A stretch of 64,000 bases of DNA from Setophaga petechia (GCA_024362935.1 JANCRA010000032.1:4402001-4466000); one strand, 5' to 3'; shown: positions 38,214 to 49,465, counted from the stretch's first letter. A program made the numbers and translations. Notes: generated from the letters alone by a model not told the origin.

Positions 38214-38806
38214 CTAAAAACCATGCGTACAATGTTTACAATTACTTTCCATTACCTATCGCCTATGTTAGACAGTGAGCTTCTACTCTAAACCAATCTA
38301 AAAATGGCAACATCACAGCAGAAGATGGAGGCCAAGAAGAAGGAGAAAGGCTGGACATGCCCAGATCCCTCCATCTTGCCTCCTGAACCCCCATTCCAGA
38401 AACCCCAAAATCTACTTTTGCACCCCGTGATAACTTCACCATTATTCTACTTAAACGGTTGTGGCTTGCTGGTCTTCATATAAAGTTGGTAATTTGCTCC
38501 ATGGGTCACAATCAAAAGCACAGGTGTTGTGGGCTCTGTGCCAGGGCTTCTGAGCCCCCTGGAAGGGGTCTTGGCTGTCCTGGACAGCCAGAGGGATGTT
38601 CTGGGTTCCCACACTTTACCTGTGGAAGGTGAGTCCCTGGCAGGGGCAGACCGTGGACAGTGTCCTGTGCCTGGCACAGCTGGCTCACAGAAACTGCTCT
38701 CTGCAGGCTCATGGGGCTCCCCAGCAGCCTGGCCTTTCATCTCTGTGACACACACAGGGACTCCAGGGTCTGAGCTGTGGCTTCCTGGGACAATTCAGCT
38801 CTTGCA

Positions 38807-40879
38807 GGAGAGGTGATAAATTATCTCATAATAAGCTGAGTCATTTAGGTTATATTAGGTTAACTGACCGTCAGCACTTATTTTATAACCTAAATTACTT
38901 ATATTGAATTGACCCAGAAGTTTTAGCATCTGATAAATAATTAATAATAGTATAGAAATTAAATGGGAGGTTGCAGACCACTTTTCTTTATTTCACAATT
39001 TCAACTGCTGCTTCTGATTTTTTAATATAAATCCTCTGAAGTTGCAGTTATGGTTATTAATGATAGGGATAATAAAAAATTAATCAAATCTTTACAGCTT
39101 TAAATAAGAAATTGTGTCTCATTAAAGTATATAACAAACTTAAATGCAATCTTACTTGTAGGGCTTTTCTTCTCTCTTTTATTTCTTCTTTAATTTTAAT
39201 CATATTTGTCTTTTAGGAATTTAAAATTTCATTATGTATAAATGAATACACTTGCATACCCCTGTGTCAGCTAAGGCTTTAGCTTAACAGGTGATTGTCC
39301 TGATGTGCAATTTGCTAAAAAAAATTGAGAGGAACAGATTGATGTGATAAATGCTACAATGACCGGTACAGCTGCATTCCACTTTAGCAATATAGAAATG
39401 ACTTTACATAGTCCATCAAGTAAAACTATGGCTTTATGTAAGGATAAACAAGGCGTTTGTTTATTCATTTTTAACATAACATGATTTTTAAATAATCAAG
39501 ATAAAAAGGTCACATATTTATTAATATGTAGCACACTTCTCATTACTTTGGTAATATTATGCAACTGTTGCCTTTCTGCTGTCAGTTCTTTGCATTCCCT
39601 TAATGCTCTCCTCTATCCTTTTATGTGTCAAATGTTACTATGCTTTTTTGCTTTATTCAAGCTGAATATATTAACCTCTGCAAGACTTACTAGAAGGCAA
39701 TACTTTTCTTCTAGAAGCTAAAAGAATTTGAAAGGAAAAAACCCAAACTCCAACACTACAAATTTACATGTCCTCATCAGTAGCTTCTTTTTAAACTGAT
39801 TTTCTAAGTAGTAAATTTTACATTGGAATCCTTATATTTATTAACTTAAAAATGCTTAAAGGCCTAGAAGAAGTTTGTGTTTGAGCCGTTATTACTCATT
39901 CAGCCCCTCTCTCTAGAGACTATGACATCTTTGACAAGGGATATACATGCAAACATAGCGTTTCCTTTAGGAACAAGAACATTCCCTGACAATGTCTTCA
40001 GTAACCTTAATAAGCAAATTATTATGATATTTTGCTGCTAGCTTTTTTTCCAGGAGAGATGTTTATATTTCAGTGAGTCAAACATCTTAGCATTTGGCAT
40101 TTCTGGTTTACATTATTCTAAATCCAAAGGAAAGGGCTCACACATGGATAGGACAGTTGGAAAGAGCTGATGTTTGTGTTTCTGGAGTTACGTGCACAGA
40201 TGCACAGGGATGTAAATATGTTTTATAGATGCTTTCAGACATAGTGATGTTAATGGATTTGTAGAAAAAATGCTGAAGGTAAAGCATATCATTCATGTAG
40301 AATAATTCAGTACTCTGATTCAGGTGTAAATCATTGAAGTGATGAATTGCATCACTTTTCATTAAAAAATGTGAGATAAGACAACAGCAGTTGGGTTTGC
40401 TGTGATTCAACTGCAAAATGTTAAAAATATTTCTTAATCAACCATCTTAAAAGACACAGGCTTTGTAAACAGTTGGTAATGATACAAATTAAGGAGACTA
40501 ATAACCTAATTCACACTGGAGCTGATGTTGTCACAGACATATTAGGATTTTCTGGACTCATAGTGAATATTGCCAAGGTCATAGAAAGACAATGTATTTC
40601 CTCAGTTCTGGAAGGGTTGTTGACTATATTAGTACTTTTTTTGGACTGTTTTTACAGGGGCAATTGAACAACTCTTGAATGTATCTCTCCTCTCCTGATC
40701 TTTGCCATCTTGTTTAAATATTTAGCATTACTACAGTTTGAATATCAGATACTAAACTGGAATAGCTGAGAATATATGGTTAAGAGGTGCCCATGTCTTT
40801 GGGTTTAGCTAGGAACAACATGGAAATTTTCTTTAATTCTTATGTGACTTGCTACAGAATTTAACATCATGATTTTGTA
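38807..40879. other. AT-rich unique sequence, partly regulatory-looking
   Basis: No gene or transposon is visible. The part at about 39,240-39,600 is repeat-free, with AATTAATCA-like words just upstream (39,080) and a retained CpG at 39,362. It could be another conserved non-coding block, but the evidence is weak. Confidence 0.4.
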
Positions 40880-41830
40880 CCAGCTGGAAGAGTCAAAGCA
40901 AGCTGCAAGCAGCAGGAGTCTCTTGGAGTGCATCAAGGATAACCTAATCCAGAAAATCCTCTGCCAGTGAGAGGAGATGTTTTGCTGGATCTGTTGCTCA
41001 CCAACTCAGAGGAGCTTACTGGAGAAGTCCAGACTCATGGTAGCCTGAGATGCAGTGATCATGCCCAGATGAAAATCGTGATCTGAAGGGATAAGGACAG
41101 ACAAAAGTTCAAGTCAAGGACTTAAAACTTCCAAGAGCAAACTTTCTGTTCTTTAAGGGAATGGTAGCTGGGAGCCTTCAGAAAACTGCCCTCAGGAATG
41201 AAGAGGCAGAAAATAATTATCAGCTATTTAAAGGTATTTTTCTTAGAGCACATGAGTTCTCACTTTCCATTTGCCACGAATCATGCAAGGAAGACAGGAC
41301 ATCAGCATGCCTGAGTAAGGTCATCCTGGTCAAACTAAGATACAAAGGAAATGCATACACAGTGGAAGGAGTTACATGTCTTGGGAGGAATATTGGGATA
41401 CTGCTCAGGAGTATAGGGGTGGAATCAGAAAAGTTGAGGCACACCTGGGGATAAATTTGTTGAGCTTTGTGATGAATAATAACAAGGGATTCTTAAGTAT
41501 CTTAGTTACAAACGGACAATAAAAATATTCTACTGCACTGGTAAATGAGACAGGAAATCTGATGACAATTGACATGGAGAAGGTTGACAACCTTTTTTCC
41601 CCAGTTTTCACTGGCAATTGCTCTTTCCATATCTTTCAAGGCCTCGAATCTCAAGGCAGGGACTAGGGGAATGAAGTCCCACCCATCATAGGGAGAAATC
41701 AGATTTGTGACTATCTGAGACACCTGACCATAGAACCCCATGAGAGGCAGCCCAGGCTCCTGAAGGAACTGGCAGAGGTAGTTGCTAAGCTGCTTTCCAA
41801 AATACTTGGAAGGATTTATTAAATGCAAGA
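40880..41830 (+). mobile_element. CR1 LINE fragment (endonuclease to start of RT), decayed
   Basis: CR1 is the dominant LINE of birds; its ORF2 encodes an APE-type endonuclease and a reverse transcriptase. From 40985 the plus strand reads 'LDLLLTNSEELTGEVQTHGS' and then RCSDH. The SDH at 41054-41062 is the final catalytic motif of the endonuclease. Further along come a KGFLKY-like linker block (about 41,480-41,500), a 'NLFSPVFTGN' block (about 41,592-41,621, compare NAFFASVFTG in CR1) and 'KELAEVVAKLLSKILGR' (about 41,764-41,815) from the start of RT. Frames change several times and stops intervene, so it is dead. The element stops before the RT core, and no CR1 3' tail follows. Confidence 0.82.
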
Positions 41831-42989
41831 GATATTAGGTAAAAGAAATATTTAAAACATTATAATAAATAAAAATAATTAGTATTAATTAAAAAGAAAA
41901 GTAATTTGGGTCTTAATTATTAATCATAAAGAGATACTGTAATTATAAGGAACAAAACTTTTCAGATGATATCAATATAAAAAGAATTTGAATTAGCCAG
42001 CAGGTCCATAATGAATATTTCAAAAGCTAGTGTTCAAAATAAAAATGTTTATGTTTCTATTAAGCACAAATTTCAGAAGTGTAGTAATGGTATAAAGAGA
42101 ACTGACGATAAAACTACTAAAATGGGTAAATAAAAGTATCTTGATGCATTGTATTTAATTAGAGCTATGAAAATAGGTTAAAATGTACATTGAAATTAAT
42201 AAAATTCAATTTTTAATAGGATTTAAACATGTTATTTTTATAATTGTTAGAGAAGTGACACTGCAAATTACTTTAAATGAATTATATCTGAGATATACTA
42301 AATCTATGTTATTGAGTTTACTGACCAAGAAAGCTTATTTCTAGCTTCTACAAGGCTGTCTTGAGTATGTTGCTTAAGCTATAATGTTTCTTACACCCCT
42401 GGCAATTTGCAAAAAACACTAAAGCAGAAAAACCCCCTCAGACCTCGAGCTTGGTTTAGAATTAAGTACGTGTACTTTATCACATACTTTTGAGGAAAAC
42501 TGGAAAAAAAAAAGGTAGTTTTTATGACAGCATTAAATATGCAGAGAAGCAGGAATAAAATCTTGTTTTTCAACAAGAGAGTGTTGTCTTGGCTTTCTAA
42601 ATAATTACTTTATTGAGAAAGATGGCATTTGCAGAGGCTGGGAAATTATTAGCTCTGGTGATGACCAGACTCAAAGGGGCTCAATGTTTGCTGCTGCTTT
42701 TGCTTGTGGTTGCCTCTGCTCTCTGTAGGGAAGGAGGTTAACCCCTTGTGTAGTCCAAGCATATGAATGAGCTGCTCAAAAGCTCCTTCAAAAGCCATTG
42801 TGTGCTTATCTATTTCTGTTGACTGTGAGAGTAACACAGTGTGCTCAGTTTAGAAGGACTGATTGGACCAAATGTCTAATTTTAAGCACAAACCAGGCAA
42901 GTCCATCAGGCTGACAAGTACCATCTTCCACACTGTTTTCCAAAGCAGTTAATATGTGAGCATTTAATTAGGTTGTCTGGAGATTTTGT
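41831..42989. other. Very AT-rich unassigned sequence
   Basis: The stretch to about 42,320 is strongly A/T-rich, with no recognisable element. The remainder is unremarkable. It separates two CR1 fragments of opposite orientation. Confidence 0.6.
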
Positions 42990-44075
42990 GACACCTACAA
43001 AATGTGTGTGGATGAAAAGAGAGATATCCCTGACATCCCCCCTTTTCAGGTACTTATATACCTTATACTTGATAAGGTCCCCTCTCAATCATCTCTTCTC
43101 TAGGCTGAACAGATCCAGTTCCCTCAGCCTTTCCTCGTGTAAGAGATGCTTCTGTTCCTTAGTATCATTTCTGTTACTCTCCACCAAACACAGCACTCCA
43201 GGTGTGGCTCAGAGAGCTGAGTACAGGGACAGGATCACCCCCCTCAACCTGCTGGAAATGCCCTTCCTAGTGCTTATGTCTTTGTTGAGTTTTGGATGGC
43301 TCTTCTCTGCCCATCTCTCCAACCTGTTGAGGCTGTTGTGAGAGACAGTGTCAGAAGCTGTACTGAAGCCAAGGTGGACAACATCCACTGCTCTTCCCTC
43401 ATCCATTCAGGTAGTTGTTTCATTGCAGAAGGCAATGTCAAGCATTATTTACCTTCAGTGAAGCCATGCTGACTACTCCTGATCACTTTCTTGCCATCTG
43501 TGTGGATAGAAAAGGCCTCCAGAATGAGGCATTCCATCACCTTTCTAGGATCAAGGTAGTGATGATGAGCTAGTAGTTCCCTGGGTGCTGCTTCTTGCTC
43601 TTGTTGATGACTTGGGTGATTTTGGCTTTCTTCCAGTCCTCAGATATCTCTCCTGGTCACCACAGCCTTTTAAAGATGATCCCGAGTTACCCTGCTGTGG
43701 TGTCCTCCAGCTCTCTCAGCACTCGTGGATGCACCCCCTCAGAGTCCATGGATCTGTGTCTGTCAAGCTTGCCTAGACATTCTCCAATCCAATCCTCCTG
43801 GACCAAGGGAAAGTCTTCCCTCCAACATTCCTTTACCCTGGTCTCCTGGGTCAGAGATTCCTGAGGACTGGACTGGTCATTGAAGACCAAAACAAAGAAG
43901 GCATTCAGACCTCTGACTTTTCTATGTCCTCTGTCACCAGGGTCTGCCCTTGATTTAGTAACAGGCCCACATTATCCTTTGCTTTCCTTGTGTTATTGAT
44001 GCATTTCAAGAATCTGTCCTTGACAAGTTTTCCTTTTCATCCTTGGCCAGATTTAATTACAGATGGATTTTTTTC
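42990..44075 (-). mobile_element. CR1 LINE fragment with internal deletions, both ends missing
   Basis: Read on the minus strand, the 5' part (44,075 to about 43,400) matches the CR1 linker and N-terminal RT, including 'DSEGVHPRVLRELEDTTAG' at about 43,687-43,743. Next come 'GRAVDVVHLGFSTASDTVSHN' and, immediately, RLERWAE. In intact CR1 more than 100 residues, including the catalytic F/YADD motif, lie between DTVSHN and the DLDRLERWA block. The sequence then jumps again to VILSLYSAL (about 43,210-43,240), normally about 80 residues further on. It continues through LDLFSLEKR and LRGDLI (about 43,060-43,110). The usual CR1 3' tail is absent, so both ends are truncated. It is a non-functional copy. 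Confidence 0.85.
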
Positions 44076-44835
44076 CTTTAGAGTCAAATGAACTTGGGGC
44101 TTCAGAATGAAAAAATCTGTGAGAGTATGCCTACTCCTTACTACTTTCTCATAAGGTACTGCTGGTAAATTAGAGGGCATTACTGATGAGCGCCAAAAAC
44201 TGACTAGAGCAAAAGGCTAATTGAGCATTATCAAATTCTGCTGGAAGTAAATCAAGGGCCAACATTGTTGCCATCTTGAAAATAAAGTGAGGTGGATGTG
44301 TCATAGACATAAAGTGTAAGTGTTTGAGACAAAGGAATCATTACTATTAATGCCTATCATTTATTTGGCATATGTGGTGAAATATCACTCTCAAGATGAG
44401 TGTCCCATTTATTTGGTGAGGTACAGATACAAATGAAAATCTAATTACTGATGGAAAGACACTTTGGGTTTCGGCCAACAGGAATCCTGGGGGAAAAACC
44501 TCACTCAAGTCCTAAAAATTTTACTTGTGTGAGTAGTGCTAGAGACACTGAAGAGGTCATTTATCAAGAGAAGGAGTTAGAGAAAAGTATATGTAGAACT
44601 GAAATATAATGCAGAGAAAAAGACAAGCTGAGGGTCATAAACAAGGGGAAGAAACTGAACGTAGAGGTCTAAGAGGGTTTTTTCAGAAAGAGTCAGCCTT
44701 CTCCTTCCCTACCATACACTCAAATCCTGAAATTAAATATAACAAGATCTGTGTGTGGGTTAGTCTACAGGTGAATTCCTGTCAGCTGAACAGACTGATC
44801 TTTCAAACCATTAAGATCTCCACTGGGTTATGAAC
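44076..44835. other. Unannotated sequence between CR1 fragments
   Basis: No gene or further repeat could be identified. A plus-strand frame at 44609-44833 has no domain. Confidence 0.55.
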
Positions 44836-45190
44836 TCTAGAAACACAGAATAACACAGATTAAAAGGGACCCTTATGAGTCATCTGCTCCAGCACCCTAC
44901 TCAAACCAGTGATTAATTCAAAGGTAGAGCAGATTGATAGAGGCTTGTCCAGCTGACTTGCAGGTGTAATGATGTATCTTTCTCATTACTCTCCTGCAAA
45001 TAGATTTTTCCTTATACTCAGTGGGAAACTCCCTTCCTGAAGCACATGTCCTTTGCCTCTGTTTATCTGTGCAGCAACAAGGAACATTTGGATCCCTCTT
45101 CACTATTTTGATAATTGGAGATAGTAAGGAAGTGCCTGCAAACTTGTCTCTCTTCCAGATCTGCCAGCTCCCACAGCCTCTCTTTTTTCT
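44836..45190 (-). mobile_element. CR1 LINE 3' fragment
   Basis: The plus strand starts with AACACAGAATAACACAGATT and 'aaaagggaccc', the reverse complement of the CR1 3' tail. Further in, on the minus strand, are 'GAGTATAAGGAAAAATCTAT' (compare the CR1 'ATATAAGGAAAAATTTATTT' block) and 'GAGAGGCTGTGGGAGCTGG' (compare 'GAGAGGCTGAGGGAGCTGGG' before the FSLEK block). So this is the 3' ~350 bases of a 5'-truncated CR1, the usual outcome of CR1 retrotransposition. The 104-codon minus-strand frame here (44918-45232) is chance within the repeat. Confidence 0.82.
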
Positions 45191-45194
45191 CAAA

Positions 45195-45260
45195 AAATTT
45201 TGTACAGGATGATCTTTAGAAGTCCCTTCCAATCTGGTTTGTTTTATGATTCTTCATGAC
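45195..45260 (+). mobile_element. CR1 LINE 3' tail, opposite orientation
   Basis: 'gatgatctttagaagtccct', 'tccaatctggtttg' and 'ttttatgattctt' form the canonical last bases of a CR1 on the plus strand. It abuts the minus-strand copy ending near 45,190, so two CR1 3' ends point away from each other with their truncated 5' ends together. Confidence 0.78.
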
Positions 45261-45642
45261 ATAAGCGCTCCAGCCCCACTGCTGAAGTCACACTGGTATA
45301 TCCAAGTCCTTTTATAACTTGTTATAAATTCATTTCCATACAGTCATTCGTATCTACCTAACACCTTGCAGCAAAGGCTATGTGAGAATAAAGCCTCACA
45401 AAAGACCACCTGTGAAAGTGAAAATGTAGTAGTATTCTTGCATCAAAATTATGCATAACATTCAGCAGAGAGATAGGAACACAAAAGGATTTAAATAAAA
45501 AGGCTGGGTCACCTTTATTTCTCACGAATCCTGGAGCCTCTAAGAGAGAATGGTGAAATGCGCAATTAAAGCCTGGTATAGAGCTGGTACCTCCAAAAGC
45601 AGAAATAAATTCCTGACTTTTCTCTTGAAAAATACCCACAAT
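45261..45642. other. Unannotated sequence between CR1 fragments
   Basis: No gene or repeat could be identified. The 93-codon minus-strand frame at 45358-45639 has no domain. Confidence 0.5.
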
Positions 45643-45900
45643 TGTTCACAGCACAGTATCACAGAATCATCAAGGTTGGAAGGAGCCTTCAAGATCATCT
45701 AGTAGAACCATCAACCCAGCACCACCATAATCACCCTGAAAACCATATTCCCTACTGCCCCATTCAGACACCTCTGGAACAGTTCCAGAAATGGTGAATC
45801 CACCACTCCTCTGGGAACTTATTCCAATGCCTAACCAGTCTTTCAGTAAAAAAAAATCTAATATCTGTCCATTTTTTTTCTAATATCTGTTCATGTTCAA
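45643..45900 (-). mobile_element. CR1 LINE 3' end, 5'-truncated
   Basis: The plus strand reads 'cacagtatcacagaatcatc', 'aaggttggaaggagccttc', 'aagatcatctagtagaac' and 'catcaacccagcaccacc', then 'attccaatgcctaaccagtc'. This is a clear reverse complement of a CR1 3' untranslated region and tail. The tail on the minus strand shows two to three degenerate ATTCTRTG units. At its 5' side the word CTAATATCTGTYCAT is duplicated (about 45,858-45,894). It carries no coding region. Confidence 0.93.
45859..45894. repeat. Short direct duplication within CR1 edge
   Basis: CTAATATCTGTCCATTTTTT is followed by CTAATATCTGTTCATG, an imperfect tandem copy with period about 22. It marks the 5' boundary of the CR1 fragment and probably arose by slippage. 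Confidence 0.7.
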
Positions 45901-46599
45901 GCATATTACTGACTACTCACAGATAGAAAAATGAACAAATGAGACTGCAATTGCATACATAAAGAAAATATGTTGGGAAGGTGACAATTTCAAGTACTTG
46001 AAAGTCAGGAAATAACATTTTCTGTAGTAACATTATCTCAGCCATGCTATGCATTTTATGACATATCTTATATTTTACCACACTTAAAGGTAAGACATAT
46101 ACCTACAAAGAAAAGCAGGAATATAAAAGACTGCACTAAGAAAGTAACCTTTTCCATATCCCACTTTTTAAAAGCTTAAAAGGCTAACCTTAATGTGTGA
46201 CTTATTTAAGTTTTTGTCCTTAATATCCATTGGAAAAAAAAAAAAAAAGAAAAAGAAAGTTGAAGACAAAGTCATTTCCCAAGTCTCAAGCATTTCTGCT
46301 GAAGATATATACAACTGCCTTCCTGCAAGTATACAGATTCTGTAATTGTGTTAAAAATTAATTTTCAGAAAATAAAAGTTTTAAGAAACAAAATACCTAC
46401 CGAGTGATAAAGATAAACCCAATTTTATTCCACCATATAAATTGTGTTGATAAATACTAAAATCATTGCCATTGTATTGGTATTGAAAACAATTTGCAGT
46501 GGTGGAGGAAATTCAGAGACATTTGATGCAACGCAAGTATTCTGTGAGTACCTTAAAAAATTAAGCAGAACAATCTAATTCACTAAAAATTTCATTTAG
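45901..46599. other. Unannotated AT-rich sequence
   Basis: Nothing could be identified except a poly(A)-rich run at 46234-46258. Confidence 0.55.
46234..46258. repeat. Poly(A)/A-rich tract
   Basis: Fifteen consecutive A, then AAAAG units. No recognisable retrocopy lies upstream. Confidence 0.8.
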
Positions 46600-47240
46600 A
46601 TTGACAGACCACAACCTAATTCATGAATAGACTAGGCAGAGACGTAATTAGGAAGGAGGTAAAAGTTAGTAGCCTAACAGAGAGTCAAGGTGGTTTTGTA
46701 TAAAAAAGGTCATGTCACAAAATGTAGTACTAATTGTCTGACGAGATTTCAATCTTGTTTGACCAACATCATTGAATGTTTGAAATAGACCTCTAAAATG
46801 TTTTCCTATATTCACTATAAAAAGTAAAATCATTAAACACTTAGCAAGGGAGGTTATCAAAACAAGTTATTATAGACAGAGAATACATAATTTGGTAATT
46901 CAAATCCTGAAAGGAGTTGCCACAGGATTATTCTTGATCTGAGACCTGCTCAGTATCTTTACTAGTTATCTGGAAATAAATAAAAAACTCTTGCTGGTGA
47001 AGTCAGCAGATAATCTCAGCTTCTGTGTCATGTTGAATAACAAAGAGAAATTCTAGTAAGAGACATGTATTATACATTCAGGCTCACTTACACAGAATTA
47101 ATGCTCTTCTGTTAAATGAAAGGTGATACACTTGGGAAAACTGAAAGGCAGTTCACATTTTCTGGATGAGGGAGTCTTTTCTAAAAAAGGGCGAAAAAAC
47201 CAACCCCCAAACCAAACCCCACCATAAATCAGTGCATTGA
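46600..47240 (+). mobile_element. CR1-clade LINE RT fragment, strongly decayed
   Basis: The plus strand keeps CR1 RT landmarks in order: a KSCLTN-like block ('caatcttgtttgaccaacat' at about 46,751-46,770), a GVPQG-like 'ggagttgccacaggatta' (about 46,913), an NIFINDLE-like stretch (about 46,950-46,980), the catalytic-motif position at 47003-47014, and VIHLG at 47123-47137 (compare VLHLG in CR1). At the catalytic position it reads S-A-D-N instead of F-A-D-D, so the second aspartate is lost. Frame changes and stops occur throughout. It looks older than the copy at 57-59 kb. It ends in the A/C-rich tract at 47182-47228. Confidence 0.75.
47182..47228. repeat. A/C-rich low-complexity tract
   Basis: AAAAAACC, CCCCCAAACC and AAACCCC units, similar to the tracts at 7736, 34155 and 52147. 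Confidence 0.8.
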
Positions 47241-49465
47241 AGAAGGACATGCTTTGCAAGGTGAAGAACCTAATTATGAAGTCTTAGAAGACTGACATAG
47301 CCTTAAGAGATGAAAACAGAGGAATCTAGTGCAATTTCTCCTGACTCCAGCAGGTAGTTTCCACTTCAGAAATAGGTGAAAAGGAAATAGCAATAATGAT
47401 TGATAGTCTAGAAAAATCTAGTGTACGAAGATTGCCTTAAGAAGCTTAGTAGAAAAGTGGCTTGAAAAGTGGCTAGACATTAATGTTCAGGTATTTAAAC
47501 ATAAAAAGTATAGGCTTAGATGGGTAAGGGACATTCTTATACCTTGCAGATTTTTTTTTGTTGTTAGTATAGATTTGTAATTTGAGTATTGGACTTCTGT
47601 TTTTGTCTGACAGGCCAGTACTTTCCACCATGTGCCGTTGAAACCTGAGTATAGAATGACAAAGGTTTTAAAGGATGAAATCGCTTGCAAACAGGGAGGA
47701 GGATTAGATTTGAGTTTTTTCTTTTCTTTCTCAATTTTTCTAGTTTTATGCTTTCACTACTCATCACACTACCTAAGAAATCTTTGTATAAGAACAAGAA
47801 CAGTGGATTTTACTGAGTGATTGATATCCTTACTTTTCTTTGGAACAGGTTGAACAGGTTTTATTGATTGTATTGTCCTTGGATTTGGTTGTGGTGGGGT
47901 TTTTTGTTTTGTTTTGTGTTTTTGGTGGGGTTTTTTTTGTTGTTTGGGTTTCGTTAGGTTTGTGTGTTCAGGGGTTTTTCTTTTTGTTTGGCTGTGGTTT
48001 GGTTTTCGTAATTGTGTTGTTGTGTATTAGCAATCAGTCAGAAGACACTTCTACGTGTTTTTGTTCATGAGAACTAATCTAATGTCTGGAATGGGACAGT
48101 CTTTAGTGAAATACAAAATTTTTGTCAACCTCGATACTCCTGAGTTCAAATGTGTTCTTGAAATTCAGGTGACAAGTCTATTAGGATTGAACAATAGAAT
48201 ATGGAAGAAATCAATTTAAAATGTACATTTGAATATTTTTCTGATTCTTTTTTCAATATCACAGATTTGTACAAATTTATAGCTACTACAGTTGGAAGTC
48301 CTTCTTATTTTTTCCATTGTTCAAATTTTCTGTTTAAATTTTTATCTTTAAAATGGTTTACCCAGCTCAGGAGACACACTTTAATTCAAAGAAAACTATG
48401 AAAGTGAGTGAACAGTATTATGGAAGGGAATGAAAGGAAGTAAGTATTAAGGGTGAAGGAGGTGTTATTGATGTGGAAAATGAAATGGAGATCCTTTTCC
48501 CAAAGACTTCTTAAAAGAACTGTCCTTATAGCGCCTTCCTGCCATTTCTCCCTTTCCCCAAAGATTTTGTAGGTAAAACCTCATACTGTAGGTGTTTTTC
48601 TACCCATGAAATATTCATCAGCTCTGAAGTCTTCACTTAAAGGAAAGAGCCAATAAAAGAAAAATACTTTGGATATTCTTATAGGAAGAAATTTAGTGTT
48701 AACTTCAAAAATTAGGTGCGTTTGAGAAAGAACGCTATGTTACAGTCTTTAATATATTAACTCTCTCCCTATAAATCTGTAGCTAATGATGTAATGTGTA
48801 ACATGAAAATCATATTGGATTTATATTCAGTTCCATTAGGAATATGACCTTTCCTCATTTGGAGCAACATGGGTCCTATTTTTTTTTTAACCTGAAATGG
48901 GCCAATCAAAACAGAATAGCTTCTGAATTGCAAGGTACAATGACTGATGGCAATTTTAGAAATAGTCTGTCAGGGAATTGTTGAATTTAATCCATTTGAA
49001 ATAGATTAAAATTTTGTGGAAAAAAATCTTGTGTGAAACCTTTGCCTTCTGATGAAACATGGAGCCAGATATGTTGAAACATCCTTGTTTCATCTTCTTT
49101 GTTGCTAAAATCATGACCAAAAATCCTCCAAATAAAACAATTATTATCATATTTATAAAACATGTTTATTTAATTGAAAATGCTTTTCTTTTATAGTATC
49201 TCTAATAGATGATGAAAAATAAAGCCCAATATATTTATTTTAATTCATATTGGGCTATCCAGTGCAAGCTTTGATGTCCAAAAAAGAACACACAAGCCAT
49301 GAAAATTTTCTCCCTTTTTGATGCTTTTTAGGACTACCAGTGAAGAAAAACATTCCTTCATAAAATTGTGCTGAATACGTCTTATTTCCTTGGGTGCCAG
49401 TTTCAAGAGTGGCATCAGACTTAGAAATGAATACACGAAGGTTATGATTGCATCTTCTTTTGTCA
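47241..49465. other. Unannotated sequence with a long G/T-rich tract
   Basis: No gene is visible. The main feature is the G/T tract at 47881-48025, listed separately. The tract creates the 76-codon hydrophobic frame at 47840-48070, which is an artefact of T/G-rich codons. Confidence 0.55.
47881..48025. repeat. Long G/T-rich strand-asymmetric tract
   Basis: About 145 bases of the plus strand are almost only G and T, in TGGGGTTTTTTG and GTTTTGTTTTGTG units. It is the complement of the A/C-rich tracts elsewhere in the window, but longer. Runs of GGGG and GGG could support G-quadruplex formation. No transposon explains it. Confidence 0.8.

Larger units (their letters stand above)
38022..38806 (-). 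mobile_element. Probable solo LTR of an endogenous retrovirus
   Basis: This block of about 785 bases stands out by higher GC and retained CpGs. Read on the minus strand it has the order of a retroviral LTR: a long U3 (38,806 down to about 38,214), a TATAAAG box at 38213-38207, an AATAAA poly(A) signal at 38115-38110 about 100 bases downstream, then a short U5 ending in CA opposite the TG at 38022. No gag, pol or env sequence and no primer-binding site flank it, so it looks like a solo LTR left by recombination. The exact ends and a target-site duplication could not be fixed. The family is not named because I cannot place it with certainty. Open frames inside it on both strands (38447-38755, 38529-38816) are probably chance in the U3. 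Confidence 0.62.

Noticed and set aside
38447..38816. Overlapping open frames inside the LTR
   Set aside because: Frames occur on both strands in the GC-richer U3 and match no retroviral protein.
47840..48070. Hydrophobic 76-codon frame that looks like a membrane protein
   Set aside because: The Val/Phe/Leu/Gly richness comes directly from a G/T-only low-complexity tract.
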